Part shown: positions 1-13,828 of the stretch, piece by piece
How the letters are laid out: the number at the start of each line of letters is the position of its first letter
Numbering within the stretch: the first letter of the stretch is position 1
NCBI RefSeq assembly: GCF_000835495.1
Contig: NW_015622543.1
Location: forward strand, 2,400,806 to 2,464,805
Length of the DNA stretch: 64,000 bases
Reading direction: 5' to 3'
DNA from: Cladophialophora immunda
Taxonomy: Eukaryota > Ascomycota > Eurotiomycetes > Chaetothyriales > Herpotrichiellaceae
Translations under genes and position numbers: made by a program
The notes under the pieces: model-generated
Databases searched by the model: none
Seen by the model: the letters and a program-made list of their open reading frames with translations, nothing else
What the model was told of the DNA's origin: nothing

Positions 1-1035
1 TAGTCAACTGCCGACAATCTGATTCGAGGCGAGGGACCTACCAAGGTGCAGGGTAACAAGAACTGGGAAGATGCTGGGAGCACCTGGCCCCGACGTGCTT
101 TGTATAGAATCGCAGCAGGAAGGTGGTGAGAAGGTCAGCACCCAAAGCAGCAGTCGGTACAGACGTTGTAGAGATCCTCACCCAAATCGCAGCAGATGAG
201 GCCTCATGGCATCGCTTGCTGACAGGCGGAGATGGCGAGGTGCCGTTTCCAGTCTGTGCAACATTTGGCATTGTCTATTGTAAGCGTTGGCATCGTTGTA
301 CTGAGTACGGAGTACTCGTCGGCTCTTTCAATCCGGTAGTCGATTGAGATACGCAGTTCGGCCGAAGTCAGGCACGGCGCAGATTGGATCGCACACGGCA
401 CACACGCCGAGTTGAGGGATACATTTTCATTTTCACAGGTCTGGGAATTGTTCGCCGGGCGAACCCCTGATATTCTTTGTCCTCGAGAGTGGTCATTCTC
501 AAAATAGAAAGAATCACGGTGGAATCGTTCTATCGCAGCGTAAACCTCCCCCTCCATCCGGCACGAGCGGACTACGATGCAAGTCAGAACCAGTCAGGCA
601 AACGAGCAGGGGCGTGGTCAAACTGCAGAAACTGAATCTTCACAAGCCTCGCACAAATGGCGGGGTGGCGGGCGTTGTCCAGGATTCTTGATGGAGTCTG
701 AGGTCCGTTAGCGGGCCGCCGAATGGGGGACGGTTTTATATCAAGACCAGGGACGAGCACGCTTTGGGAGGAGACGACCTCGCTTGCGTCAATAATTGCG
801 CCTTGCTCTGGACCAGATTGGACCTTCGTGTCCGGCAGGGTCTCTGGCGTTATCTATTGTCTACAGAGAAAGGAGAATATTAATCGATAAAAAAAAGGGG
901 GGGGAGTGTAGCGCATTGTCGAATGCTCCATCCGATCGATTAGCAACAATGATAGTGTGCTTCTCCCCTGGCTATTGTCGGATGAGGCGCTGGACGGTGC
1001 GGAAAGTTGGCGAAACTCGTGGTGAACCCGCGTCC

Positions 1036-1042
<7 letters not shown>

Positions 1043-1066
<24 letters not shown>
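1043..1066. repeat. (CT)12 microsatellite
   Basis: Perfect dinucleotide run of about 12 CT units in otherwise unique sequence. It lies in the gene-free region and has no visible coding role. Confidence 0.9.
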
Positions 1067-3862
1067 GGTCACCTCGCTTCAAGGCTGAAGAAGGACGGCC
1101 ACTTAGCGCGCTGGTTGAGGGCGGTCGTGGGTCTCCATATTATGAGACAAGATCTCTAGACCAGGCTGGGAACGTACAGTCTCCTGAGCCTCATTGACGC
1201 CTATCGCCGTAGTATCGCCACTAGCTGCTCTATCCGGCAACGGCATGCCGAAAGGGGGGTATAATGCGATCCTCCTGATATGGGCGTGTCATCAAGAAAA
1301 GGAGAAGGGGGCTTGATCCACCCCCAAAGTTCGGCTGCAAGACACAAAGAGATTGTTTGCTGCCACAGAACAGGTATTATGCAGGGCGCATGTGGTTTTT
1401 CTCGCGTCTGTAACTGCAATACTATCGATCTATGATTTCAACGTGGATCAGTGGTCGCGGTCGTGTAGCGAGGGAGCCCCTATCTTTGACATGATTACCC
1501 ATCCACCGCCTGCACTTTGCAGATCCGATCCCCCTAACGCCACATGTGCACCAGGATTTCTTGCGGCGGTGTGGTTGTGGCGGGCGTTTGGGTCAGGCAA
1601 ACAACACCCATCTCCCTGAGAACGCCCCCACCCCCCGACCAGGGCGTGATGAGCCGCAGACGGACAGACTGTTGCGGCCGGATGGAAGCCGAGATGGAAA
1701 TTCTTTCGCCAGACAGCTGGTGTCACTTCGTTTGCGGGAAGAGGGGGAGGAGGTGGAGAACTGATCCTGATGCCCAGGCTCCACCAGACCCCAGAAGGCT
1801 TGGAGGGAGCTTGGCGGCAGAAAAGGGATAGCGTCAGGGCCTGACGCCAAATATAGAGACGGCGCACAAGGCTCGCTAGACCATGCACGGTGTGGCGTCA
1901 CGCCAAAACGGAAGTTAGCTGGGACAAAGGTGAAGCATGTTTGATCCATCCTGGCCCATCCCCTGGCCCTCAGCGCCCCAAGGCCGGGATCCCCTTCCCC
2001 TATCACCCACATCCGAGCAGACCTCATCCACCGCTCATTTGTCCCAAACTCCGCCATCCACAGCCCACGCCGCCGGTAAAATTGCCTGGGACGCTTCGTG
2101 TGTGAGTCGAGGATCCGCATCGCTTCAGACAAATCATTGCCGCAGCGGGAACGCCGCAGTAAAACACCATGTTTGTCAGCCCTTTAGGCCCAGAGCGACA
2201 GGGCGATGGACGGGACACAGGTACCATGGTGGTTCAACGACGCACTGGTTCAACTCGCTGTACCGAGTAGGATTCGGCCTTTGCGCGCGGATGTCCTGCT
2301 CATGCCACTTTTTCACTGATTTTCCTTCCGCTGGGAATCTCCGGGCGCGGTGATGAGCAAGAGAGTCCACCGCAGTTACTATGAATGTATTATGCTCTTG
2401 TCATCTCGCGATGGGCGCGCCCAGAACCAAAAGTTCATTGTTGAAGGACTGTGAATGAGATAACCAACCGAGCTTTGGACGTCATGCAGTCATCATTTGG
2501 GAAGAGTTGGCGGAGCCCAGCTCTGGAGGTGATTGTTGTCCTCCAATCTCTTTGCCGCCACCTGGTAACTTTGTTCAGCCTCAGCCCGTTGGATGGACCA
2601 GGCAGGGGGGGAGGAGTGGTCGCGATACGGGGGACCAAGAGGTACTGTCACCGCCAGACGACATAGTCTTTACATCCTTGTACCGAATACCTCGTATAGG
2701 GCCGTTGGAAGGGCCACCCATCGATACCGCCAAGTGCACTAGCGCCTAAACCCCCCTTGCCTCGGACGCAGTGGTTGTGATACCTCTTATACACCCCGTC
2801 TATTCTAGACCGGACCAGCACAACGTCACCACAGTCAAGCTGCAACGTAGGATCGTGGGATTGGTAAACAGTGTGATCAGGGCGGAGGAGAGGAAAGGGT
2901 CGTGTGTGCGGTGTTGCTGGGCCTCGTTGCCCAGGGCGAAAAGCTTGAGTGATAGGTTGCGCAGTGCCCAGTAGTCCGAGCAAGCAGCGAAACGATGGTA
3001 GGGCGAGCCAATGCGACGTCGAGATATTTTGGAGGAGAAGTCCGAACAAGGCTAGCGTCCGTGCCACATTGCCCGTAGCCAAGGACCGGAACAGGTGCTT
3101 CGACCAATGACAGGGCGTCATTTAGAACCAAACCAAATCCTCCGTAAAATGTAATGGCAGAGAAAATCTTGGTCTCCAGCCCCCCCTTTCACTCAATGCA
3201 GCCGTCAACACAACAGATCGCCCCCTGTGGTTCGAGCAAATTATTACTTTTCCCACTAGACAAAGCTTTTGCAGACCGTTGTGGTGTCGACAGGTGCGGC
3301 TGAGCATTGGCGAGGGATGTTAGCAGCAAGTAGTGATGACTGCGTTGGTCAGGCCGCTGGGCGGCGGGCGGGTACGAGAGAGCCAGCGGTGCGGAGGGTA
3401 AACCACTGCTGGGAGGCCTTGGACGATTGTCGCGAGGGGACCGTACGAGGGTGTAAGATTACCGCCCCCGGTTCAGCCCAGGACATGTCTCATCTGGGTC
3501 CAGGCCGTGTTGATGGCCATATTCGGGCGCCGAAGGGGAAAGAAAAAAACAAGCACAATTTGACTAGTTGGCGTACACTAGGGCCTAGCAGGACCGTCAA
3601 TACACAAGTGGGTCCCCCGTGCCAATTCCGAATCGCCAATACATGACCGCAACGACTCGAAGAGAACAGCCTCTCCAGATTTGGATTGCCTCGCCATGCT
3701 CGTGAATTTCCTTCGCGCAGATCGCGCTGCATGCTTTGAACTCCCCTAGTATGACCCTCACACGACCCACCAGGGGGGCGCTGTTGTCAAATTCACTTTC
3801 ACCACTCCCTTACTCATGCCTCGTATTGGCCGTTCGGTCTATTTTCACTCGCTCCCAACTCC

Positions 3863-3956
3863 TTTATATGATAGCTGATCCTCCCCCATCTTTCCCGGTT
3901 CCTCTACCTCTAAGCAACGCTCGTTGAAGCTCGTCGACACCCTTTTCACGCCCACC
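3863..3956 (+). promoter_or_regulatory. Putative core promoter and leader of the polyketide synthase
   Basis: A TATA-like TTTATATGATA begins at 3863, about 94 bases before the start codon. It is followed by a C/T-rich leader, and the start context is CACCATGG, a good fungal initiation context. Assignment rests on position and composition only; the transcription start is not known. Confidence 0.45.
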
Positions 3957-6900
3957 ATGGAGGAGGTCTACGTCTTCGGCGACCAAACAGCCGACTGCCG
4001 GGCGTTCTTCACCAAGGTCTTCTCCCGGAAGGACGATGTCATCCTACAGAGCTTCCTGGAGAGAGCTGGTGAAGCCGTCAGAGTCGAGAACCGAGCCCGA
4101 TCACATCCTTCAAAAGCAGTCCCTAATTTCTCTACCGTTCAAGAACTAGTCGATCGTTACTACAGAGGCGAGGCCAAGGACGCCGCCATTGAGAGCGCCC
4201 TCGTCTGTATTTCACAGTTCACTCATTTCTTCGGGTACGGCTCTATTTTGCTCGGGGACGGGCGACGCTCAGACCACGCTGACTTGGATTTGCAGTGCTT
4301 TCGAGGAGAGAACGCCTTCGTACATTTCTCATAATGTGGACGCACGGCTGGTCGGTCTATGTACCGGGTTAATTGCCGCCGCCGCGGTCGCTTCTTCAGA
4401 TTCCCTTACCGCCCTCCTTCCACTCGCAGTTGAAGCTGTCCGAATTGCATTCCGGGCAGGCGCCCATGTGGGCAAGGTGGCTGACCAGATCGAGTGCGAC
4501 TCCAAGCCGCAGTCGTGGTCGACCATCGTGGCCGCGGACGAGAAATCGGCACAGAGCGCTCTGGACGCGTTTCACAAAGAGAAGGGTACTTCCCCGACGA
4601 ACAAACTCTGGATCAGCGCCTCTTCTGCGACCTCGGTCACCATTAGCGGGCCCCCATCCACCAAGGCCTCGCTGTTCGAGGATTCAGAGTTCTTCCGGAC
4701 GCACAAAAACGCCCCCGTGTCCATCTACGCTCCGTACCACGCATCCCACTTGCATTCGCAGGCCGACCTCGAGAAGATCCTCCGCCCACAGACCAAGGCC
4801 ATTTTCGGCAGCACGACGGTCAGATACCCCGTCTGCTCCAGCGTCACGGGCAGGCCCATCCCCGCACAGAACGGCTTCGAGCTGCTGCAGGGTGCGTTGA
4901 AAGAGATCGTGATTGAGCCGCTGCGATGGGACAAGGTTTTGAAATACTGCGCCTCTGGCAAGGCCGAGGAAGCCAAGGTCTTCGCCGTCGGGCCCACCAA
5001 CCTCGCCAGCAGCGTGGTCTCCGCCCTCAAGGCCAACACCCCCAAAGTCACGCTCGAGGATCAGTCACACTGGTCCACGGTGGCCCCAGCGGGAACGAAG
5101 CACTCGAAGAAAGAGGCCGACATCGCCATTGTTGGCTATTCAGGCCGATTCCCCGACGCGGCGGACGCCGAGCTCTTCTGGCAATTGCTCGAGAAGGGTC
5201 TCGATGTGCACAGACCGGTTCCCCCGGACAGGTTCCCAGTCGATTCTCACACGGACCCGACTTCCAAGAAGAAGAACACCTCTCACACGCCGTTCGGAAA
5301 CTTCATCGAGAAGCCTGGTCTATTCGACGCCCGGTTCTTCAATATGTCGCCACGAGAGGCCGCCCAGACTGATCCCATGCAGAGACTCATGCTGGCCACT
5401 GGCTACGAGGCCATGGAAATGGCCGGTATCGTCCCCGGACGAACTCCCTCCACCAAACACGACAGAATCGGCACCTTCTACGGCCAAACGTCTGACGATT
5501 GGCGTGAGGTGAACGCCGCCCAGGACATCGACACGTATTTCATTTCTGGCGGTGTGCGTGCCTTCGGTCCCGGTCGTATCAACTATTTCTTCAAGTTCTC
5601 CGGGCCCAGTTTCTCCGTGGACACGGCCTGCTCTTCCAGCTTTGCCGCCATGAATGTCGCCATCACCTCCCTGCGGGCGAACGAGTGCGACACCGCGTTC
5701 ACCGGCGGTGCCAACGTGCTCACCAACTCCGACATTTTCTCCGGTCTCAGCAGAGGCCACTTCTTGTCCAGAACCGGGTCGTGCAAGACCTGGGACAACG
5801 ACGCCGACGGTTACTGCCGAGGCGACGGTGTCTGCTCCATCATCCTGAAGAGGTTGGAGGACGCCGAGGCCGACCGCGACCCTATTTTGGGCGTCATCCG
5901 CGGGATCGGTACCAACCACTCGGCGGAGGCCGTCTCGATCACGCATCCGTGCGCGGAGAACCAGGCCTTCCTGTTCGACAAGGTGCTCAAGGAGTGCAAC
6001 GTGCACTGCAACGAGGTCAACTACGTCGAAATGCACGGAACCGGCACTCAGGCGGGTGACGGTATCGAGATGGAGTCCGTCTCGTCCGTCTTCGCGCCGC
6101 GCCAACCCCGCCGGAGACCTGATCAGCCTCTCTACGTCGGTGCCGTGAAGTCCAACATCGGTCACGGTGAGGCCGTGTCTGGCGTGTCTGCGCTCATCAA
6201 GGTCATCCTGATGTTGCAGAAGAGCAAGATTCCACCTCATACGGGTATCAAGAAGCAAATGAACAAGAACTTCGCACCCGACTTGAAAGAGCGCAACGTC
6301 AACATTGCCTTCCAGACGACGCCATTCCTGCGACCTGCTGGTGGCAAGCGAACCGTGTTTATCAACAACTTTAGTGCGGCTGGTGGTAACACGGCGATGC
6401 TGCTTCAGGATGGTCCTGAGATTCCTGCAGAGCCCACTTCGGATCCTCGGTCGACCCAGGTGGTAACCGTCTCCGCCAAATCTCTGGCCGCCTTCAAGAA
6501 GACCGTGGCAAAATACGAAGAGTATCTGAGCAAGAACCCCAGCGTCGGTCTAACCGACCTGGCCTACACGGTCACTGCTCGTCGCGCGCACTACAACTAC
6601 CGCGCGGCCTTCCCCGTGCAGTCCATCGCGCAACTGCAGGCGGCCTTGAAGGCCACTCAGGATCAGACTCACAACCCTATTCCTCTCGCCGCGCCTCAAA
6701 TCGCCATGGCGTTTACCGGCCAGGGTTCCCAGTACACTGGCATGGGCCAAAAGCTGTTTGAGACCTCCAAGCAGTTCCGCGGCGACATCGAAGAGTTCAA
6801 CGAGATCGCTCTTCGCCAGGGTCTGCCATCGATCATGCCGCTCATTGACGGATCGACTGAGGTCCAGCACCTGCCACCCACCGTGGTTCAGCTCGGCATG

Positions 6901-9900
6901 TGCTGTATCCAGATGGCCCTCACACGCCTCTGGGCTACGTGGGGCGTCACGCCCAGCGTGGTGATCGGCCACTCCTTGGGCGAGTACGCCGCTCTCCAGG
7001 CCGCTGGTGTCTTGTCCGTCGCCGACACCATCTACTTGGTCGGAATGAGAGCTCAGCTCCTCGAGCAGAAATGTACCGCCGGCACTCACGCCATGCTTGC
7101 TGTCCGCTCCCCCGTCGCAGGTCTGCAGGATGTCGTTGCCAACAGCCAAGGCAAGATTGAGATTGCTTGCATTAACGGTGTCTCCGATACTGTGCTCTCT
7201 GGCACCATGGGCGACATCGATGCCGTTGCCCAGAAACTGGCGGATGCGGGCCAGAAATGCACCAAGCTTAAGTTGCCATTTGCATTCCACTCGTCTCAAG
7301 TCGACCCCATTCTGGCGGACTTCGAGAAACTGGCGTCGTCGGTCAAGTACCACGCGCCCCGTGTCCCGGTCATCTCCCCTCTTCTGAGCGACATCGTGAA
7401 CGTGGGAGGTGTCTTCGACGCCTTCTACCTCAGCCGACACTGCCGCAAGACCGTTGACTTCGTCGGTGGCCTCTCCGCCGGTATGTCGACCGCCACGATC
7501 AGCGACACCTCCCTCTGGCTCGAGGTCGGCGGCCATCCCCTGTGCGCCAGCATGATAAAATCTTGCCTGTCCGCACCAACTCTTCCCACCATGCGCCGGG
7601 ACGAGGATCCCTGGAAGATCATCTCCACGTCCATGGCTGGCTTGTACACCGCTGGGAAGGCCCTGAACTGGGATGCCTTCCACAAGGAGAACGAGTCTCT
7701 CCGCGTCTTGAACGACCTGCCGTCATATGGGTTCGACGAAAAGAATTATTGGCTCCAGTACACCGGAGATTGGCTGTTGTACAAGGGCGACTACCCCAAG
7801 AGTGTCGCTCCTGCTGCCGCCGCTCCCGTGGCCGCCGGACCCGCGAAGGCCAGAAAGTACCTCTCGACCGCCGTCCAGGGCATCGTCTCGGAGGAAATCA
7901 AGGGCAAGGTCGCCACCATTATCGCCGAGTCCGACTTCTCGCACCCCAAGCTGTTCCCCGTCGTGGCCGGCCACTTGGTTAATGGCAGTGGTCTCTGCCC
8001 CTCGACTTTGTATGCCGACATGGCCTACACTCTGTGCAACTACGGCGTCAACCTCCTGAAGCCCGGCGAGAAGGTCGACATCAACATCGGCACCATGGAC
8101 AACCCCGCCCCTCTGCTGCTCAAGAACATCCACGAGCCCGAGACCCAGATCGTGCGCATGACCATGAAGATCGATCTTGACGCCAGGAAGGCCGACTTCA
8201 CCGTAACCACGAACAACGGCAAGAAGGATGTCATCCACGCCAAGTGTGTCCTTCGCTTCGAAGACGCCGCTGCCTGGAAGGACGAGTGGAATAAGGTGTC
8301 GTACCTGGTCCAGTCCAGAATCGACATGCTCAAGCACAAGATGGAGAACGGTGAGGCCGACAAGGTCAGCCGCTCCATGGCCTACAAACTCTTCGGCGCC
8401 TTGGTCGACTACTCGGATGTCTTCCAGGGCATGCAGAGCGTGATCTTCGACGGCCCAGAGTTCGAGGCGACCAGCAACATCAAATTCCGCGCTGGCCCCA
8501 ACGACGGTGACTTCTACTTCAGCCCGTACTTCATCGACAGTGCGTGCCATCTCTCGGGCTTCACCGTCAACGCCACCGTCAACCGCATGGAGGAGTGCTA
8601 CATCTCGCACGGGTGGGGCAGCCTCCGCTTCCTCGCCCCTCTTGAGCACGACAAGCAGTACTTCGCCTACGTCAAGATGCAGCCGGTCGCCGGAAGCAAG
8701 ATGCGGGCTGGTGATGTGTACGTCTTCAACTCCAGCAAGGAAATCGTGGGTGTCGCTGGGGCTGTCCGCTTCCAGTGTATCCCCCGGAAGCTGATGGACG
8801 TCATGATGCCCAAGCCCAAGGCCGCTGCGGGAGCGAAGGCTGCCGCGCCTGTCAAGGAGACTCGCGCTGTCAAGGCTCCCACACCCGTCGAGTCCGTCAC
8901 TCCCTCTCACATCGAGTTGCCGGCGCCCAAGGTGAAGGCCAAGAAGCCTGCCAAGACCCCCAAGGTCAAGGCTCCTGCTCCTCCCAAGGCCGCATCTTCT
9001 GGCAGCCTTGTCGTGCGGGCCTTCGACATCATCGCTAAGGAGATCGATGTTGATCAGTCCGAACTGAACGATGACATCCAATGGGCCGACATGGGTGTCG
9101 ACAGTCTGATGTCCTTGACCATCTCTGGCAAATTCCGCGAGGACCTCGACCTCGAGGTTGACAACACCCTCTTTACTGACCACGCCTCGGTCGGCGCTCT
9201 TCGCAAGCACCTGAGCGGCATGTCGGCCCCGGAGGCGGCCAGCGGCGGCGACGCCAGCTCGGTCGAATCGACCGATTCGGGCTCGGAGAGCGACGACGAG
9301 ACGGTCGAATCTGGCATCACCACCCCGGAGACGGAGGACTTCCCGGCCAAGCCCCAAGACCAGGGCAAGTCTGCCGCCGTGGAAGCGGTAGCCCAGCCAC
9401 CCTCCGCCGCAGGTGGCGACATGATCGAAACCATCCGACAGGTGATTGCCCAGGAGATGGAGATGGACTTGGCCGAGATCACCGAGACCACCGACCTCAG
9501 CAACTTGGGCATGGACTCCCTGATGGCTCTCACCGTCCTCGGCAAGCTTCGCGAGGACCACGACATCGATCTCGACCCCACGATTCTCGCCGATAACCCG
9601 TCGCTCGGTCACCTGCGAAAGGCCCTGGGTCTCGAAAAGCCCAAGGTCGCCCCGCCGACGGCCCAGAAGCACGAGGTGAGGACCAACGTCGTCGTCGCGC
9701 CCGCCGCTCCTCCCGTCGAGGTCGTCGTGCAGATGCCTCCCGCCACGTCAGTGTTGCTCCAAGGCAACCCCAAGACGGCAACCAAGAACCTCTTCCTATT
9801 TCCCGACGGGTCGGGCTCTGCCACCTCTTACGTCTCGATCCCCGCCATCGACAGCAAGAACTTGGCTGTCTACGGTCTCAACTGCCCGTTCATGAAGGAC

Positions 9901-10605
9901 CCGACCAGCTACACGTGCGGCATCGAAGGTGTTTCCAAACTCTACCTTGAGGAGGTGATGCGCCGACAGCCCATGGGCCCTTACATCCTCGGTGGTTGGT
10001 CCGCCGGAGGTGTGGTCGCGTACGAAGTCACCCGACAGCTCAGTGACCTGCAGAAGATGCATCCCGACCGCAACTACACGGTCGAGAAGCTGATCCTGAT
10101 CGACTCGCCTTGCCCCATCAGACTCGAGCCCCTCCCCGCCCGTCTGCACCACTTCTTCGACGAGATCGGGCTTCTGGGAACTGGCACGGGCAAGACCCCC
10201 AACTGGCTATTGCCTCATTTCGAGTACAGCATCAAGGCCTTGACCGCCTACCGTCCGGAGTTGAAGTCGACCCACGATTTCAAGGCACCCCCGACGCTGC
10301 TCATCTGGGCGACTGACGGTGTCTGCGGCAAGCCCGGCGACCCGCGACCCCCGCCACAAGCCGACGACCCGAAGAGCATGAAGTGGCTCTTGGAGAACCG
10401 CAACGACTTTGGCCCCAACGGCTGGGACAAGCTCTTGGGACTGGATGTCTGCAAGATGGTCACGGTGGTCGGCAACCACTTTACGATGATGAAGCCTCCA
10501 GTGGTAAGTGACTGCTCCTTCCCGTCGATACCTTCTACAAAGTGCTAACTATTCCTGCAGGCCAAGGGCGTTGGTTCATTCATCCGCGAGGCTCTCCTGT
10601 CTTGA
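3957..10605 (+). CDS. PKS1: Non-reducing polyketide synthase, wA/PksP/PKS1 type (SAT-KS-AT-PT-ACP-ACP-TE)
   Basis: Three exons (3957-4234, 4296-10503, 10561-10605) give 2176 residues, the usual size for conidial-pigment and melanin synthases. Domains in order: starter-unit acyltransferase with GLCTG; ketosynthase with active Cys in TACSSS near residue 538, then EMHGTGT and SNIGHGEA; malonyl transferase with GHSLGEYAAL near 985; product template with catalytic His near 1318 and partner Asp in FIDSACHL; two acyl carriers with DMGVDSLMSL and NLGMDSLMAL near 1695 and 1833; thioesterase with GWSAGG near 1995 and a late GNHF His. There are no reductive domains, so the product should be an aromatic polyketide. 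Two carriers plus a Claisen-type thioesterase match the enzymes making YWA1 or tetrahydroxynaphthalene; which of these is inference. The gene symbol is by class, not orthology. A 61-base intron sits just before the SAT active site, and a 57-base intron precedes the last 14 codons. Confidence 0.95.
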
Positions 10606-13600
10606 GGGAGACCTTGGACGCGTTCACTGTCACGACATGACTAGAAATTTGCTTTTCAACAGCTTCTCACGCAAGACAGATACCTGATAGACAGCTGGGG
10701 TGGGACTTAATCGCTGGATAGACTTCTACTTTTTTTTTCCTTGCGCGTGGGTTTGTGCCCTTGTTTCAAAATCCGTACATATTCGGGGGAAGGGTCCTTG
10801 ACAACAATACAGCGTTGCTGACGTTGGTTTTGCTGAGCATTTTCAGATGCGTTGGGGGAATCGATCACGGACGTGCTTATGGAACTGTTGACTGTGCAGA
10901 CTGTGCTTGGAAACTGTCATGGGGCGTTGATGGGGGATACGGGCAAGGGGACGGCGATTGCGACGGGCCTGATTTCGAAGCGTTGTCTATTTCCTTTTCA
11001 TTTAGTCGTGCTCATGGGCTATCGTTACACCCGTGTCCAATATCATTCATAGTTTTTCGCTCATGCCTTGGCTTGTGTAATCTTAATGCGCATTACTTGT
11101 ACAATGGACGCTATGGCTCCTGTGAGGAAGAGGCTTGAACAGCCTTGGAATGTAGATAGAGCTCGCGTCTGCAAGTGCCGACGATCGGCATGCGTACAAC
11201 CCACAGCCTCGTCGCCTTCATCACATTATGTCTACATTCCGAAGTTCGGCTATCGATGTGATGATGTCTTGCGTGTATCCAATCGATGGCACGTCACGCA
11301 AGACACAACCGGTTTTCTATTGTTGTCAGTTGGCGAAGGTTTGTTTCTATATCTTTGTCCGATCCCCGTCCTTGATCTGCTTCTGTTCCCGTGTGAATGA
11401 ATACCATGTGGAGATGCAGGTGAGTATGTGGATGTGTATGTACGTGGCATGTGGGCATCTGTGGAGAGCACATGTCGTCGATACTGGCGGGAGGTAGGTG
11501 GTTTCCCAACCCGATCCACTCTGAGGCATTGTACAGCCATTCCCTGTATATTGTCTCTTTGCGTGTGGGTTTTGGTCTCTGTTCCGAAGTCGATGACGAA
11601 GACGGGGCTTGCTTGATGACGACGGCCCAGCTCCCCCTCTCTGCCGGGGAATGCGAGATTGTCTGAGGCGGGAAGGGGGATTCGCATGGCAAGGAACCGG
11701 TGGGATGTCCCCTGCTCGAGTGAAACTAAAAATAGTACGAGGCCAGGAAGGAGTCCTTGTCCATATCTACTCCGTACTCCTCCCCGTGTCCCTGGAATGG
11801 ATCTAGTAGGTTAGTATGGTCGGTATTCTTGGAGAAGGTGCATACACAGCTATACGTACAGCGAAACCTAACCGTTATTGTCTTGAGGTTCCTGCCCTTG
11901 ATCCATTCCATACCATTCAATTCCACCGCATCGCATCGCATCATCGCTGAGGTTGTGTGTGTGTGACTGGGATACATCATCGATTGCCTAGGCAGGGAGT
12001 TCACGGCACCAACTAGCATTCCAATCTGAGACATGCATTAGGGCCCAAGGAATGGCTGGCTGGACACCCGTAAGGAGTAGCCACATACCTCCTCCATAGC
12101 CACGGGTATCGTCTCGTAGTCTGTACCATTAGGTTTGCGAGGACGTTTGGCCAACTCGTCCCACACCCACACACACTCACACTCTCCCTCCCAAGGCATT
12201 GTTCGCTCCCTCGGCTCTGGGCGAATGACGTCGCCCCGTGTCTGTTGGAGAAGGGCAACGTATACAAGTATGTTTCAGATGCGCAGATACCAGATACCAA
12301 GATGCCAGACGCCACCTGCTCGTCCGTGCCCGCTGGGGTGCTGGGGGCTAACCAAGTGCGCAGAAGTCCACGGGCGCTTGTTCTTCTCGTCCAGCGAGGG
12401 GACCTGTGTGTACTATGTCCCGGTGTATTCGTATGTATCTAGGTATGTGGTGTATGTACCAATGTATTCCTCTCGTGACCGGTTTGTCATTTCAGGATTG
12501 ACGTGTGGATCGAGGACTACGGAAGTCGTTAGTGAGTGATTCATTGAGTAGATGCCCACTCCTCCGTCCACCACCCTACGACACGAATATCGCCATGTCT
12601 GCCATCTGCCATTGCCCACGTACCTACGGGCAGCGGACACGGCACCCCAACACGCACTGTGGCAGATGATTAGATCCCCGTCCATGACGCAGTGCATCTG
12701 ATTGCGACCCTGCAAGGAATTTATCCACCAAAGCCCCGGGCCCCATCCCCCTCCACACACACACACACACACACACACGACATCCAGAACATGCACTCCA
12801 TACGAGGTACTCTGTCCGCAAGTACCTTCATACCTAAACGGCAACACACACGAGTACGAGTACGACTACAAGGACCGGGGCGCCTAACATCCACGCCCCC
12901 GCCCCGTTGATTGCGTCCGTTAGATCGATCGCCATGTGGAGCAGAACATTGTGGAGGAGGAAGAAGAACAGGAGGGCGACACTACGGAGTATCAGCACGG
13001 GGAGATACCTTGTCCCTTGCCCTTGTTCCTTGGGTATCCCTGGTACCTTGTGTCCGGGACGTTGGATGTCGCGCAGGATATTTCCTCGTATAGGCCGGGG
13101 TACATGCACATCTACAACACCCAGGAACATGTCTGCAATGGTCGTGGCCTTCCGAATAATAAGCTAGCGGGATTGCCAACGCCTTGTTTCATCAATCCTC
13201 ATTCTCATAAACCTGAAATGGCCCCCTCGGCTAGACGGCTATACGGCAACTAGTGCGATCGAGATAATACATGAACCCAACTCCCAGAAGGATCGTATGT
13301 GCCCTGATAATACGGCAGATATAGCAACTACTAGCCTGGACCGTTCCTGGTTGGCACAAGTATGCGAACTTGGTTTGGCACACAGGTCATTTGAACATGT
13401 AGCCTTGCCCATCGGACGGCCATCCCCCAGCACGGACCTTCATGCCGGAAAACAGCCACTGGAGGCCACGACGAGATATATCTCGCCGAGCACGGCGCGA
13501 GCGTGACTGGATGCGCGATGCTCAAATCAGAGGCTCCGGTTGTCTTGACCACGCGCCCCTCCTGCTCGCCTGTCCTTCCTCATCTGCACTTCCTCTGCGG

Positions 13601-13828
13601 CATCCTCGTGATATCAACGCCGTGCGGCTCTTTCAACAGGGGAATATGTCGACCCCTACTGTTATTTGTAGCGTGTTGAGAAGTGTCAAGGACGTCGACA
13701 CAGCATGGCAGCCCTCGCAGATAAGATGCCAGGGACCGGGTGAGGTATATCGACGTGCGACGTCTAGTCGAAGAGTGCCGCGCGTTTCAACCTTGAATTC
13801 TTTTGTACTTCTGCAGGCACACCATCTT
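10606..13828. other. Gene-free region downstream of the synthase
   Basis: More than 3 kb without a supportable gene. Frames are short and off-register on both strands. The sequence is rich in low-complexity tracts: GT runs near 11953, repeated CATCG near 11930, interrupted CA runs near 12162, and the perfect CA array at 12754. It holds the 3' ends of the synthase and of the opposing regulator, so much of it may be untranslated or regulatory DNA. Confidence 0.55.
12754..12778. repeat. (CA)12 microsatellite
   Basis: Perfect CA dinucleotide run of about 25 bases, flanked by C-rich sequence, within the gene-free region. Confidence 0.9.

Larger units (their letters stand above)
1..3956. other. 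Gene-free upstream region of the polyketide synthase
   Basis: I see no supportable gene here. The open frames on both strands are short, mutually overlapping and show no domain, start context or splice logic. The stretch contains a (CT)12 run and a short A-run followed by a G-run near 890-905. From about 3700 onward the plus strand turns pyrimidine-rich, as fungal promoters often do. At nearly 4 kb it is one of the longest empty stretches in the window and may hold distal control elements of the synthase gene, or an unrecognised non-coding transcript. Confidence 0.6.

Noticed and set aside
1593..2132. 179-codon minus-strand frame in the upstream region
   Set aside because: No domain, biased Arg/Ser/Pro composition, and overlapped by several equally long frames in GC-rich DNA.
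2648..3121. 157-codon minus-strand frame
   Set aside because: No recognisable motif or plausible splice partners; composition looks random.
5320..6258. Long minus-strand frames inside the polyketide synthase (also 6550-7683 and 7723-9672)
   Set aside because: They mirror the strong codon bias of the synthase on the other strand; the plus-strand protein has every catalytic motif.
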